Positions 13,090-25,958 of a DNA stretch of 64,000 bases are shown one piece after another (position 1 is the stretch's first letter; each line of letters starts with the position of its first letter). The notes under the pieces are model-generated. The model was given only the letters and a program-made list of their open reading frames with translations. It was not told the origin of the DNA and did no database searches. Origin of the DNA: Enoplosus armatus (lineage: Eukaryota; Chordata; Actinopteri; Centrarchiformes; Enoplosidae); contig NC_092181.1 of NCBI RefSeq assembly GCF_043641665.1, forward strand, positions 14,541,963-14,605,962, written 5' to 3'. The position numbers were made by a program, and so were the translations under genes.

Positions 13090-16000
13090 TCCTCCCAGCT
13101 ACTCCCCCTCAGCCGTTCATGCAAACATGAATGTGTCCTTTCTTAGTCAATGAGCCACGCTAAATGAGGCTTATGACTTGATAGCTTACAAATGTGTGGC
13201 ATTTTCGGTTATTACTCCAGCTCTGAGTGTTACCTATTTCATTCCTAATTTGGTGTACTGCATCAGTGACAGTCAGGGTAAATTCTGTTGATCTTAGATT
13301 TGCTGTTTATTGTTGACACATGAAATTTCACAATGTCTGCTGCCTGGTGGCTGAGCATCCTGTTGACTGTGCTAAAGATACCAGTCTGTCCCTTATGAAC
13401 TCTTTTTTTCCTTCCTAGGATCGAGACAGGGCAGCAGGGGAGCAAACACACACACACCTACTCAGACACACATACACACTGACATAAATGCATAAACAAA
13501 GACTCACACATACACCTCTTACAAACACAAATACATTGCCACCTGAGTGCAGTGGTACAATCCCCCAACACACCGTACACAACACACACACACACACACA
13601 CACACTTGACAACAGGGAGTAGCCCACAGAGATGCTCTTTGTCAACAACTTGGAAGAAAGCAGCTATTTAGGGCCACTTTATTCCTGGAAGGATAAGCCA
13701 TCTTATTTGTGTGAAGAGCCTGTGTGAAACAAAACAAGTTATGGCAGTTACTATCACTCTCTCTTCCCTACTGTGTCTTCTCCTATTTGTTGTGTTCTGC
13801 TTATGAACCTGTGCTAATTGTGCAAAGCAGAGTACAGTATATTGTGAATGCATTTCCAATGGGCTTGGTGTGATGATGAGCAGATGCACTCGCAGATGTT
13901 TTCCCTCCATGTGTCTGTTTACCAGTTCAATTATCCCCATCGCATACTGTAGAGATTTGTTGTTCTATTTAGGCGCTTCAGCACAGATTCCAACAAAAAC
14001 ACTAGTTAGTGAAGTATCACAAGCCCTCCATTCTTGCTGGCACTAGAAAGTCAGCTACTGTTTGTTTGATGCATTTGTGAGTGTGAAAAAGTAAAAAATA
14101 ACCCACTACAAATGTCAAAACTTTAATACACTTTAACTTGGTCAAAGATTACTATCTAATTGTACTGGTAAATATTGTGCAAGCATAGGTGTTGCTGTGC
14201 CAAGTGTAATGGGCGGCTGTCAGATTTTTAATAAAGAAACAAAAATAAATTAGTCTATCCTACCCATTGTTAGAGAGGATTAAATCCGTTGAATGTCCTC
14301 TCTGTATACATTTTCATCAGTTGTATGGAAAGATGCAGACCTCACTGGCATCCATATGTGACCCGCACATTCAACTCATGTTGTCGGAACTTGAATCTAT
14401 CCAGAATTACAATTTTGACAGGGAATCAATGTCCTCTAGACCTCCAGCTACAACCTGAATATGAGATCTGAGCAGCATAAGATGAATTTTTGATCAAATA
14501 TTTCTCACTGGCTCAATTAAGCATTAATGAAACAAGGGGAGTACATAGTTCTAGTTTTTCTTTTGGTTTGGACTTTATAAGAATAAACTAGTTTCTCACT
14601 ATTTCTGTACTTACTGTAATATAAAGCATTGTATTTGTCATTTTAAAATGCAAAACTCAATTGAAGCACATCAAATTGTTCAAAATGCCAATGGTGATGT
14701 AAATATATGTATACAACAGCAGGGAAAGCCCTTATAGGTATTATTGCAATGGCATTATAGAAAGCAACAATAACGTGCTGTATATGAAGTATGGCATATT
14801 ACATGTATGTCAGCATTATACAGGAAACGATAAACATTCAAAAATCTATTACAGAAGGGAGATGCACAGTAACAGTTGTGGTCCACCCACCGCTCCCTTG
14901 AATTATTTTCAAAGCATCTGCCTGCTCTGGTTTGTTGATTGGAATACATCAGCACACCAGGGATATGAAACTGCAATAAGATCCAGACCTCTACTCTGCG
15001 TGATTTGAATATGAAATGATTAGATTATTGATTTGGGTTATTTGGGCCTCGCGCCCCGAGATGATATTGTGGCAGCGCAATCACCATGGCTGACATTTAG
15101 CACTGTGTTTACCTTTGCTGTCTCCATTGATTGCTTCAAAATCACCACCCATACATCCTGCCGGAGCTCATTGTATCACCAGTTTTATGCTATTTCAGAA
15201 AAGTGATGGATACAGCTTATCAAAAATGCAACAGTTTTGGTCTGTGCCGGAGCAGAAAATAACCACATTGCCTTGCAATCACGGAACAGTGGTTCTTACA
15301 GGCCTGCATTTCAAACACCATTGAATATCTTTGTAAAGATAGTAGATGCAATGCATATGGGGGGTGACTGACTCTAAAATAGGTCTTTAACATAGGTTTG
15401 ATAACACAGGAATGAAATATATAGCTTTCTCCATTAGACTGATGAAGGTTTGAGCTCAAATCTAATGATATGCCAAACTTTTTTTCACCCTGCAAGCTGA
15501 AAACTCAGCCTCGTCTCAGCAGGGAACCGTAACAAGTCTTGATTTTTATGTATTAATGTTCCAGGTACATTTCTTGCACTGAATAACCACCGCTGCACCT
15601 CTTCAATCCCACTAAACCTTGAAGAAAATCTCTTCTTCAGTTCAGATTTTTCGATTTTGTTTCCGGAGAGAAGTGAAAATGTAATATCTAACAAAGCGTT
15701 TGCTGACAAATACCCCAATATCACTGTGGACATCTGTCATGAGACATTTTACACGCATCATTGCTCTGAGTGGCACAGCCGGCAAAGTGACTCAAAGAGA
15801 TTAGTGTTAATGTTACTCCAATATATCTGTGAAGGAATATATTTCTTTTCGTGTCCACCAGCGCATTTTCTTACGCAGGAGTCAAGGTGACGGTTTGCAA
15901 ATGAATGAATGTACTCCCCTCTTAGGTAGATCTCTCTGTATTTCCAATGCCATTTTCTCAGCAGTTAGACAATCCAGTGTTAAGTGCCTCCTCTTATATT

Positions 16001-17823
16001 TATATACCAGTGTTGGTGCTTATGCATTATTAAATTATGAACAGGGCCCAGTAAGCGCCCTAGAAAGGCCTTTTTGAATAAATATTTCAAGACTCTGATA
16101 TACACTGTTCATATCTGCTCTGTAATTCAAGAGGTTTGGTCCTAATGTCTTATGCAGAAATCATCTTTTTCTAACGGAACCAGTGGAATCTACATTCGGA
16201 CAGAGTTTTTGAACTTTAGTTTGCTGATTCTGAACAAATCTTTAAAAGTTTGCATGCATGTGTTTCTGTGGATCTATCTAGCATTTGGAAAGAAAAAAAA
16301 CATACTGCCTTAGTAGGAATCTCATTATCTAGGTCCTGAGAATCTGAGAACAGGATTAGTCTTTTATGTGAGGTTATTTTGAAATGGAGAACAATGGGTG
16401 TAGAGGACCTGAAGACGGCAAACATTTTTAATCTTCTTTACAGAGAAACAGAGGGAGCTGGATTGGCAGGGCGGATGATAGTGGGGACAGATGAGGCAGC
16501 ATGAGAGAGAAGACAAAATGAAAAAGGAAGGCAGAGAGAGGAAAGAACTGTTAAAAGCAAATAAGACTGGATGGTGGATAACAATAGGGGATGAAAATAA
16601 ACTGAGGAAGGGAGGGAAACTGAAAAAAAATAATTGATGAATTGAAGAAAAAGCTCAAAAACAAGAGTAGGCTACATGTGAACATTTGAGTGTATTCTCC
16701 TGCTAACCAAGCCCGGGCCTTTCACGAGGGTTTCAATCTAGGCCATGAGTGCCGTATCCTGCCTGTTTGTCTGCCTCCTCTTTGATGCAGCATCATTCAC
16801 TGCTGAGGTGGCTGTTCTCTGTACTGTACAGGACAACTTTTCTTTCTCTCTCTCTCTCTTCTCTCTCATAAACACAATCACGCACACACAAACTTTGCCT
16901 CTCTCTGCCTCTGGCTTTAAGGCATGGCTTTGATGGATCCATTGTGACAGTACTGGGTTCAGAGCACAGTGACAGAGAGGAGGAGAGGGAGATGGCGATG
17001 GGGGGGGGGGGGGGGGGGGGGGAGAGAAAGGGTGGTATGAAGGAGAAGACAGATAAATCAAAGGGAGGAAAACAACAGCAGTGGCAGTGGAATCAACATC
17101 ACTGCATCTCTAGTTGACATAATTGATTGTATCAGAGGCAGTTTTGTAAACCATTAACTTCCCCCTTATGGGTAACTCGGCTGCACTGCCACGCAGAATT
17201 GAGAGACTGCACATGTGTGTGTGCATATGTATGACTGTGTGCTTGTGTGTGTGTGTATTTTCGTGTGGCACAGCCGTTTGTTTTGTGCATTCATTTATTT
17301 ATTTTTGCCATGTTTTTCTCGCGTTGTCATTAGCAGAGGATTCTCGCATGAGCCAACCTACTCATGAATAGGAGTGATGAATTCGATTGGTAAATTAGCT
17401 TTAGCTAAGTCTAGCTGTCACTGCACTCCGGCTAGCCTTAACTAGCTGGAGTGTGGTCACTGCAGTTTGGTTTAACCTTTAATTTTAGGTTTTCTTTTAG
17501 AAAATTGTACATTTCTATGGCATTATTTTTACATGGTGAAGCAGATGGAAAAAATGTCTGATTTTAGCTCAGTTTTTACCAAATATGTAGCCAGCTCCTG
17601 TGTTTTTGCTTTGTAGTATAGTTTGTTATGTTTTCGAATTTTGCCATTTTAATAATTCTCCCGTTATAGTCGATGGTTGATCTTTTTATACCACTATCTG
17701 ATGTCTTCAGGTTTTGTTTTATGAATCTTTGTCCAAGTATTTGAGGGCACTGATTGACAGGGAGGAGAAAGATAAATGCCTTGGGTTATTAACTTGCTTT
17801 AAGAGTCTCCTCGACTCACTCTG
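13090..17823. other. Non-coding stretch, no gene seen
   Basis: Holds a (CA)n tract at 13582-13605, a purine-rich stretch at about 16440-16660, the G23 run at 17000-17022, and AT-rich unique-looking sequence in between (for example 14700-16100). Open frames here are short and match nothing I recognise. Confidence 0.6.
17000..17022. repeat. Poly-G homopolymer, 23 bases
   Basis: Twenty-three consecutive G, flanked by GATGGCGAT and by AGAGAAAGGG. Such runs are rare, unstable and able to form G-quadruplexes. The exact length may be affected by sequencing error. Confidence 0.9.
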
Positions 17824-18062
17824 ATCGCTTTTGGCACTCCCTCTCTCTCCCGCTGCCTCCCTCCATCCTCTCTTGTCTCCATCCCTCTGTAACTCCTCCT
17901 TTATCCCATCTTTCCATCTCTATCATCCTCAGCCTTTTTCCTTCCTGACCTCATCCATGTATCTCTTCCTTCATCTTCTCCCCCCCCCCCTCTCATATCC
18001 TTCCCCTCCCCACCCCTCCCCTCTCCTCCATTTCTCCTCCTCGCTCTGTTCTCCCTTGCACA
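17824..18062. repeat. Long polypyrimidine (C/T) tract
   Basis: About 240 bases almost entirely C and T on the + strand (CTCCC, CTCCAT and CTTCC words, with a C11 run near 17980). It sits immediately 5' of the CpG-rich patch at about 18150-18350. Possible triplex (H-DNA) former. ORFs through it on either strand are compositional. Confidence 0.8.
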
Positions 18063-18104
18063 TCTCCGCCTTAGCCCATCTTGTCTCATGAGGGAGGGAG
18101 GGCG

Positions 18105-18360
18105 CGCAGAGTTGATTAGACTGGAGCATTAGAAAGTTCAGAACAGAACAGAGCATGGTGTCTAGCCGCCGGGGCGGTGAGGAATCAAAACGGCAGTTCC
18201 TTACAGACGAGGTCGTCGGCGGTGGATTTTCAGGGTGGTTTTGGTGCATCGGATTTCTGGGAGCGTCCTCAGAGGCAGCCATGCGGAAACAGCAGTGGTC
18301 CGGTCAAAGCCGGAGCCTCCCCAGACGCAATTTTCTGACGGGCATAGAATGTCGAACATG
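18105..18360 (+). promoter_or_regulatory. Candidate CpG-rich alternative promoter / 5' untranslated exon
   Basis: Between about 18165 and 18355 CpG dinucleotides are far denser than in the surrounding DNA (roughly 16 in 190 bases). The patch contains a splice-donor-like GCG|GTGAGG with intron start at 18177, a short open frame from ATG 18155 to a stop near 18404, and follows a long pyrimidine tract. It lies 6.5 kb upstream of the acceptor of the first coding adgrl3 exon. This fits a minor TATA-less promoter or untranslated exon, but no transcript evidence is available; an old CpG-rich retrosequence is an alternative. Confidence 0.3.
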
Positions 18361-18419
18361 GAGGGAAAGGATGAGATGTGCAGCCCAAAGCTTTGAACTA
18401 TTTTAGTGTGGAAATGATT

Positions 18420-21400
18420 TTAAAGGGCTAGATCTCTTTCAAATAAAAATGATGCTAAATGCAAAGGAGGTCAGATTCATCCTTACTCTGCTCTGTCACA
18501 GTCCATTATCCCAGATCATAACATGTTAAAATAGAATACATGCTTTGATTAAATTATTAAAGAAAATGGTATAAAAATGTGCAATGAGAAATTTAAACCC
18601 AACAAATAGGGCGATTACCAAAGTCAACCATTATATGACAGTGCTAAACTGCTGCCATTCATTTTTCACAGAGGACTTTGAATTTAGACCACAATGACCA
18701 AAACATGTCACACTGATGTGGGGGTGACCTATACCTTTAAGGCTACACTCCAGCACTCTGCAGTTCTTTGCTGTGAAGCCACACAAAGGATTTACAACCA
18801 GCGCTGTACAAAATAAATTGCCAGCCAGGCCACTTGTCTTCAGGGCACAATGACAATTGTGGACATTCCTACAGTGAAACAGCCCCTCACCCACCTACTC
18901 ACACATACATGTGTGCACATGTGTGTACTGTACATGTTAGAAAATACCCAGTGGGAGCAACCATACTGCATCTGGCTGTACCAGCCAAATGTATAGATTC
19001 AAAATGAGAGACACAAGCTGACATGACTGTTTGTCTTGTTGAGTTAAGATTTAGACAGCACAAACATGTGACATTGACTTATTATTATTAATTGTGATTT
19101 TAATGTGGTCCGAGGGGGCTCCCCCTCCCAAAACACCACGGCTCATGCAACAGTACAGATACATGTTGTGGCCGACATGTCAAGACATTCATATTGTTGG
19201 GAGCTGACAGTATGTTTTCCCTGAGCCTCCGGTCACACCGAGGGGCCACTCTTTGCTAATCAGTATCTCAGACTTCATCAGCACAGGGCAATTATGAGGG
19301 CGGGCCCTCTGTCCAAAATCACTCTTGACAGTTTGTGTATGCATGTTGTATGTGTGTGTCTTTGTTTGCATTGTGCGTACTTGGTATGAGTGTGTGTACA
19401 TGTGCTTGTTTGCAAGTGCATGTGTGTGCTTGTGTCTTATGTCTCTTATTATAGGCCACAGGCCAGACTCCCACCAGGTCCTATCCTGATTAGTCATCTC
19501 TTCAGCTCCACGCTGCCAAATTACCTACCTGAAGTTGTGTGTTTGTGTGTGTGTGTGTGTTTGTCCGTGTGTGTGGGTGCATGGTCACGCTAATCAAAAT
19601 TCTCCCAGCCTGTCTACCTGCGCTGATGATAATTTGCTATACTACCCATATCCACTTGCACTCTGGCACCCACACAACCTCATTCCAACCTTCTCCATGC
19701 ACACACACCCACACGCACACCCATGCACACACACACATAGAAATGGTCCATGGTGGTTAAACCTACCCTAGCAAGCCAACTGGAGGTAATTTACCGTAGC
19801 TTGGCGGACACATGCCATTTTACTGAACACGGTACATGGCCCCCTGAGCTTTGTTCCGCTCAGACTTCTCTCCAACAGAGCAAAGAACGAACAACTGAAG
19901 AGACTAAAGAGAAGGAAGAAAACAGAACAGGTGAAGAAAAACTAAATGAAGAAAAATGGCAGGGGGAAAAATAACGCATAAGTTGCTCAGCTTCTACCTG
20001 TGCAATTATAGCCTTTTGCACAACGGATTGGTATGACTAAATATATATGTATAAAATAGAACATTTGAAGATATATGCATCAGTGCATTATTCTTTTCTG
20101 GACAAATACATCAAATGCCTCCTCTTACTGTACTACAACAAATGTTTTCAAAATAATTTCTTCAAATTGAGAGGTTTAACTACTGACGAGCATTTTTTCT
20201 GTCACAACTGAAGAATCCCATCTTGTTTACTTTCACTCCGATTAAGGAGAACACGAAAATGCAGTTACAGATGGACTACAAAATACTAGAATTTGTTGTT
20301 GTATAGTATCTTTTTATTTTTTGTGATTTACACACACACACACACACACGCACACACGGTATTCTTTTAGGCATACGCACAGGGTAGACTACAAACGCAG
20401 CATCGACACTCTGCCTCTGAGACTCTCTGCCTGGAGGCTGAGGGAGTAGGGCATCTGGTCTCCTAGTGATAAGCATGTGTGTGCGTAAATGTGTGTACGT
20501 GAGGGCGCGTGCACATGCGTGTGCATGTGACGTGTGTTGACAAGGTAGCCCAATCCGGTCAGCACTCATTAGTGAAAGGGAGAATCCCCGAATGAGGAGT
20601 GCTGCGACAGGCAGGACTCTCGTTAGGGGACTATACTCACACATACACACACACATAGGGTCAGACTGCTTCGGTGCATCAGCCCAACATCAATTAGTTC
20701 ATGGATGCATGCAATATAGTCTGTAAGTGTAGTGGCCCCGGCAACAGCTCTGTCAATGCCGGGGAAGGAAATGAAGATTCAGGGCAGGAAAATATAGCAC
20801 ATAGAAACCAAGTCACTTGTGCATGCAAGACTACTGGGGAGCAGCTTGTCCTAGTGGTACACTAAATAATAGGTAGCTGTTGAGAAACAATTAACTCTAT
20901 TTAATAAGATCACACTAATCTAAACATAATTATAAATCTTTTTTGTCACAGATTTTGTGAATTTTACTATACATTTTGGTGGCAAAATAGTCTGAAAGGA
21001 ACAAAAATGTGACATATGTTTATGTTTCTGGAATGATTAATAGATGTCTGCCGAGCAGATAAAACTAGGGCAGAAATGGATAGAAACAGCAGGTAGAGCA
21101 AAGGACTTGGATCCAGGGACAGCTATTTGTTTTGGTCTGATCCTGCTTATTAGCTGATGTTTTCCTCAGTTTTATGCAGATGCTGCTTATCTGCCAGGGA
21201 GGGTCTCCAGTGAGATATAACTAGCTCAAGATGGGAAATATTGAGTTCATTTAAAATATATGGCTCGATTATTTCATCACTTTAACAGTGAGTGAGGTTT
21301 AGACGGGGCATATGATGATTGCTGAACCTTATGTGCATGATCAACTGATGAATACGGGGTGTAAACACATCACATATGTTCTGATAATTAGCACCATTAC

Positions 21401-23246
21401 TGCCTGTTTATTCATAATGTATTAACCAATCACCACATTAAGATAATGAAAGGGAACAGGTTAGAGAAAGAGGGCAATGCTTTGGGCGATCACCATTGTC
21501 TGTGCACTGTGGACTGAACATATTTCGTTATCTGAGCATATGGGCGTGTGCTGCCCTGCTGAATTATGAACATAACTCGAGCGATTTGAGTTTAGATTAT
21601 TCCTGGACTGCTCGAGGCTGTCACGGAACTATTGTCTTTAAAGGCACCGTGAGCATGGTGGAAATGAGAGGGTTAATTAACTGATGAGTGAGATGGTGGT
21701 GGTGGAGCATACGGGTTGATGGAATAGCTTTTGAATTATGGAACAGTGGAATGCTGTGGCTGGTGGCGAACAGCCATATGTCAGTGTGCGCCTCCTGTGT
21801 CTCACTCGGGACAGCTGGTCAGATTGCTCATGTTCAACTGCGTTAGGGACCAATCAATCAAAACGCGGCAGCTTGTTGAGTTGTTTAAGGGGGGGAAGAA
21901 TAAAGCACGGGAGTCTATTGTGATTCTATCACTTTGGTGCCATTATGGATTTGTCAGGAACTGTTAGCAGATATGAAATCACTCTCTATCGAATCAGTTG
22001 CACCACCTCATATTTAGAAAGGTGAATATGTTGGTAAGCGCGGCATTCTGGGTTATTTGAAGAGGGTAAAGCCTGAGGTCATCTAAACTGGAACTTTTGA
22101 ATTGTGGGATTAAAACCTTACTCTTACTTTTACTCGTCATCCCTTTTGGTTAGTGTAACAAAACTATGCTGCCATTTTGACCAGAACTTTATTGCAAAAT
22201 AGATTTTGATATCAAGAGACCAGCCTGGTTAAGCAGAGGTCACATAAAAAAAAAATAAAAATAAAAACTTAGTCACAATCACAGGTCAGTGTTGTTAGAA
22301 CTCATGAAAAGAAATGGTAGTTAAACCTGTGTTCTTTCCTTTCAGCTGATGGCAAGCCATTACAGACTTGTCAAATGGAAACGTGTAGATTTGTGTCAAT
22401 GAACCAAAAGAATTAACTTCCTAAGAACTTTCACTTTGTTCCACTATTCAGATCTAAAAATAAAACATCTTGAAAATAAAAATGAACTGACTGAACTGAA
22501 CTGTTTCATGCTGGAATGCAAATAACTGTCAAAAATACATTTGTTTACTTGGAACCTGACGAGCTCGCCTTGCACACGAGCTAGAAAGATGATCTCTTCT
22601 TGCTGACATCTTTAACTTTTCCTTTTCTCCTACAATCGTTCCAACTTTGCAAAAATTAATTTCGGCCTGTTTTCTTTATCGCGGTAATTTTAAATGAATT
22701 TTCAATTTCAGGGATTTATTGTGACATCCTAAAAAGAACGGAGTCAATAAAACCCCCTGATGACTACACAGCTCTTATCTGACTGTGTTTCTCTGGTATG
22801 GGTCTGTGCCCAGAGATTCAGATTCTGCTGTGTGTGTGCCTCTGGGTATATCTGTCTATTTGTCCTGTCTGCAGCGAGAGGCCTTTTGTCATTGTAGATG
22901 TTCAGAAGATGCATTATGCATATGTAGCACGTCGCTGGTGGTTATAGAAAGGTCTGTATCATTCTGACAGTTTCTATAAATAAAAAAGGGAGCTGGTATT
23001 CTTATATCAGTAGTTGTAGTTATCCAAAAATATCTAAGGGAGAGACTGTGCCAAAGCGGCTATTTGCCCTCACAGCATGCCGTGACGGAGATAGCTGGCT
23101 ATTGTCTTAGTCTCTGCTGGGCCAAAATGATATGGTCACACTGATCAATAGTCTCTGTTGCACAAGATGTATTTCCCATGGCTCTGGCTGTCTGCTTTAC
23201 TCCATCTGTCCCAGGCTGTCGCAAATTTCTGCAGTCTCACACACAC

Positions 23247-23284
<38 letters not shown>

Positions 23285-24898
23285 GCACACACACACACAC
23301 ACAAACTCTACATGCCTGTTTATTTGGAGCTGTGTACGGGTTCCCTTGAGAACAGTGAACATTTAGGCAGAAAACAGGACTGCTTTTACCTTTGAACTAC
23401 TCCCATGAAAAATTATGTTTACTTGACATCAGCCAGGATGATGCAATGTCGCTTCTGCAGACTTGAAAAGATACGATACAAACACAACTCAGAGTGAATA
23501 TTCTAGTTTTTCATCATCAAAAAGTGAATTTGGGAGTGCAGAAAGAAGGTGGAGTTAGTTGCTGGTTGAGCGAGTGATTGAACAATGCTGGTCAGCTTAA
23601 TCAGTTTAGAAAAGAAGACGGAGGAATGATGCTCACCAGTCTGTCACTGCTATATCTAATAGTAGCCCATCCTCTTATTAATTGTTTATCGCTGATAGAC
23701 CATGAAATGAACAATTAGATTAGAGCATCAATACATTTCATGCTTTGATGCTGATGTGGAATACCAAGTGAAGTGAATCCTAATACAAATGGCAGCGTCA
23801 TTATGCAAACATTAAGCACCATTTTGTTGTGTTTTACTATTTTATTCTACAAGGCCAACATTCAGCATTTAGTCCTGTATTGGATTTGATCTTCGTGGAT
23901 TATCCAGCATATGGTCTGTTGCCTTGTGAAATATGCATTTGTACCAATTTTCCTGTTTGTGTTTCAAATTCAGTGTCATCTTAGTTTTACTCCAACTGTA
24001 TTGGAGCTGTAAATGCTACAAAACAGCTCTGGATTCCTTTAGAAATAATAACAGCATAATGTGAGATAATATGAGACTCCAAAGACAAAAAAAAGACGAT
24101 TTGAGAACAACTTATTGATGAATGAACTTCCTAGTTGAATCTCAGACAAATTAATGTGAAATTAAAAATAGTTCCTCAGCATGAGTTCCACAAAGTACAA
24201 TGTTTGCCATCTTGCAGTATGTACACATGCATAATTATGAATATTATCAACCTTATCTCATTGCACTTTTGCATTGCACTCATTGTTTGACTTGTCTGTG
24301 TACAGTACACTTATGAATAGTCTCACCACGCCACCACCGCCAACCCAAATCCACAATTTCCCTCTTCTAATTATATTTTCCTGATATTCTACATATTTTT
24401 CATATTCTATAAAAGTTGGTTCACACACAATTACCATTTGAGTTACTATTATGCATCTTAATCATTTCAAGCTCTCAAGATAATTACTGATTACTGTCTA
24501 GTCCACTGTGACATACGTTGACAGGAAGCTGCATTGACCTTAGTAAAGTACTGTTTGTTAAAGCATCAATCTGCCATAAATAAACAGAGTAAAAGGAGGT
24601 CAGGGAAATCTTTTGCTTTTCTGCATAACCTTTGTAAGGGTAATAAGAGTTTGGTGTTTAAGCAGTTTATCAGTAAAGATCAGGATGATTAGGATTTCTT
24701 GTAAGCGCTTAATAAATCTATGCGTGAGATTTTTTTTTAATTCACAGTTCACGAACAAATACAATAATTAGTGGTAAATTGGTTGCTTATACTTAATGCA
24801 CATGATACAGATATGTCCAGTACATAGAGATAAGGCACCTTAACTTTTTCAAATATGGCATCCAAGTGAACAAATCCTCTCTGTGTGTCAATTTGCAG
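18420..24898. other. Non-coding DNA ending in the acceptor of the first coding exon
   Basis: Contains (TG)n at 19543-19560, (CA)n at 20331-20349 and 23238-23303, and unique-looking sequence at about 21480-21970 and 24000-24800. It ends with CTCTCTGTGTGTCAATTTGCAG, a pyrimidine/TG-rich acceptor whose AG is 24897-24898. Most likely the intron between an untranslated exon and the signal-peptide exon of adgrl3. Confidence 0.55.
23238..23303. repeat. (CA)n microsatellite with CG interruptions
   Basis: About 33 dinucleotide units, CA broken by a few GCAC/GCACGC variants. Confidence 0.95.
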
Positions 24899-25009
24899 GC
24901 CCGTATGGTGTCAGGAACACTGAGCTGTGAGAAGAACAGCTCACCACAAGGCCGTCTGGGCTCAGCAGGAAGTACCTCCATATCTACTTCCAGGTCAACC
25001 TCAGACGTC
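24899..25009 (+). other. adgrl3: 5' untranslated part of the first coding exon of adgrl3
   Basis: The exon starts after the CAG acceptor at 24896-24898 and is continuous with the signal-peptide start at 25010. An upstream ATG at 24905 is in the same frame and the frame stays open, so starting there would add 35 residues rich in Ser/Thr/Gly before the signal peptide. Its context (C at -3, G at +4) is not stronger than that of ATG 25010 (G at -3, T at +4). Known latrophilins begin directly with a signal peptide, so I treat this part as untranslated, with the extended start as an open alternative. Confidence 0.6.
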
Positions 25010-25064
25010 ATGTGGATCAGATGCCTGCTCTTCGTCTCGACCTTGTTTGCTCCCATCGCCATTG
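25010..25064 (+). CDS. adgrl3: adgrl3 coding exon 1: signal peptide of latrophilin-3
   Basis: Encodes MWIRCLLFVSTLFAPIAI plus the first base of the next codon. This is a typical short signal peptide: an Arg near the start, a hydrophobic core LLFVSTLFAPIAI, and an Ala-Tyr-Gly-Arg cleavage region completed by the next exon. It aligns with the start of mammalian ADGRL3, which begins MWPSQLL and ends LLAPIIHA in the same position. The donor is G|GTAAGA (intron from 25065) and the exon leaves in phase 1. It joins exactly to the acceptor at 31146 to give ...[16 protein letters not shown]. From memory, mammals have a GC-rich alternative exon between these two; nothing like it is visible in the intron here. 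Confidence 0.88.
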
Positions 25065-25292
25065 GTAAGATACAAGACCACACAAAGTACAGAACTAAAC
25101 ATACATTTACATCCAAGACGGTGCACGGCAACCCAGGCTGGGAAACACAAAATGAGACATTGTGGTTTAACATGTAGCCAATCTACGGTTTGGAGGTATT
25201 TACTGACCATCAACAACTAGCTTAACGCTAACCTTGGAAAGTGCATGCAACGCTCCCGTTCTCACAGTGAAGCTGCACATGGTTTTTGACAT

Positions 25293-25483
25293 GTCACAGC
25301 AGGAAAAGCACAGGTGTAGATGATGAAATGAATGATGGCTGAATTCCATTTAGCTCCTTCAGTTTCAGGGTCCTGGTATTGTGCATGCTGGCTTGCTGTC
25401 ACACACTGTCATGGCTTACTGGGACTCTTGAACAGAACAGAGCCATCGTTAATGTCACTGGCAACACCTGTTTTCCTACTCTG
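25293..25483. mobile_element. MITE-like element, copy A (terminal inverted repeats)
   Basis: Starts with GTCACAGCAGGAAAAGCACA continuing GGTG and ends with a degraded reverse complement, CACCTGTTTTCCTACTCTGAC (25464-25484). The interior shares long blocks with copy B at 30103-30280: ATTCCATTTAG, GTTTCAGGGTCCTGGTATT, TGCATGC, TGTCATGG and TTACTGGGAC. About 190 bp, no coding capacity, so non-autonomous. The transposon superfamily is not evident from the ends. Confidence 0.7.
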
Positions 25484-25914
25484 ACTGACTGTCTAAATGT
25501 CGTCTAAGATAAAGGCTTATTGCAGTAGTTTTTACAAAAAAAGAGATGGTATTTGTTGCAGCGCTATTGTAACAAGTTGCATTTCATTGGAGGTGTCTCT
25601 AATTTTCTGGTCACTCAGGATAAATCTGCACACACTTGCAGGCATGTGTCCACCGAGAAACACATTTCTACTCACAGTGATTTACTATAAAGTTTGGCTC
25701 CTCATGTTCCACAGATTTACTTTATACGCCCACAACTACAAATGGAAGTAATGACTGTACAGCACTGACTCCTTCTCCACACACCCGAACACTTGCTCGA
25801 AACACTGCAGCTGCAAAACCAAGGAAACACTTAACTCACTTACTCTTGTTCATTTACACACATCCTCTGTCTTATTGCTGGGCGCATTTATATCTTTCAC
25901 TCACTCCCCTACGG

Positions 25915-25927
<13 letters not shown>

Positions 25928-25957
<30 letters not shown>
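25928..25957. repeat. (CA)n microsatellite
   Basis: About 15 CA units preceded by a CT tract; further short CA-rich stretches continue to about 26350. Confidence 0.9.
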
Positions 25958-25958
<1 letters not shown>

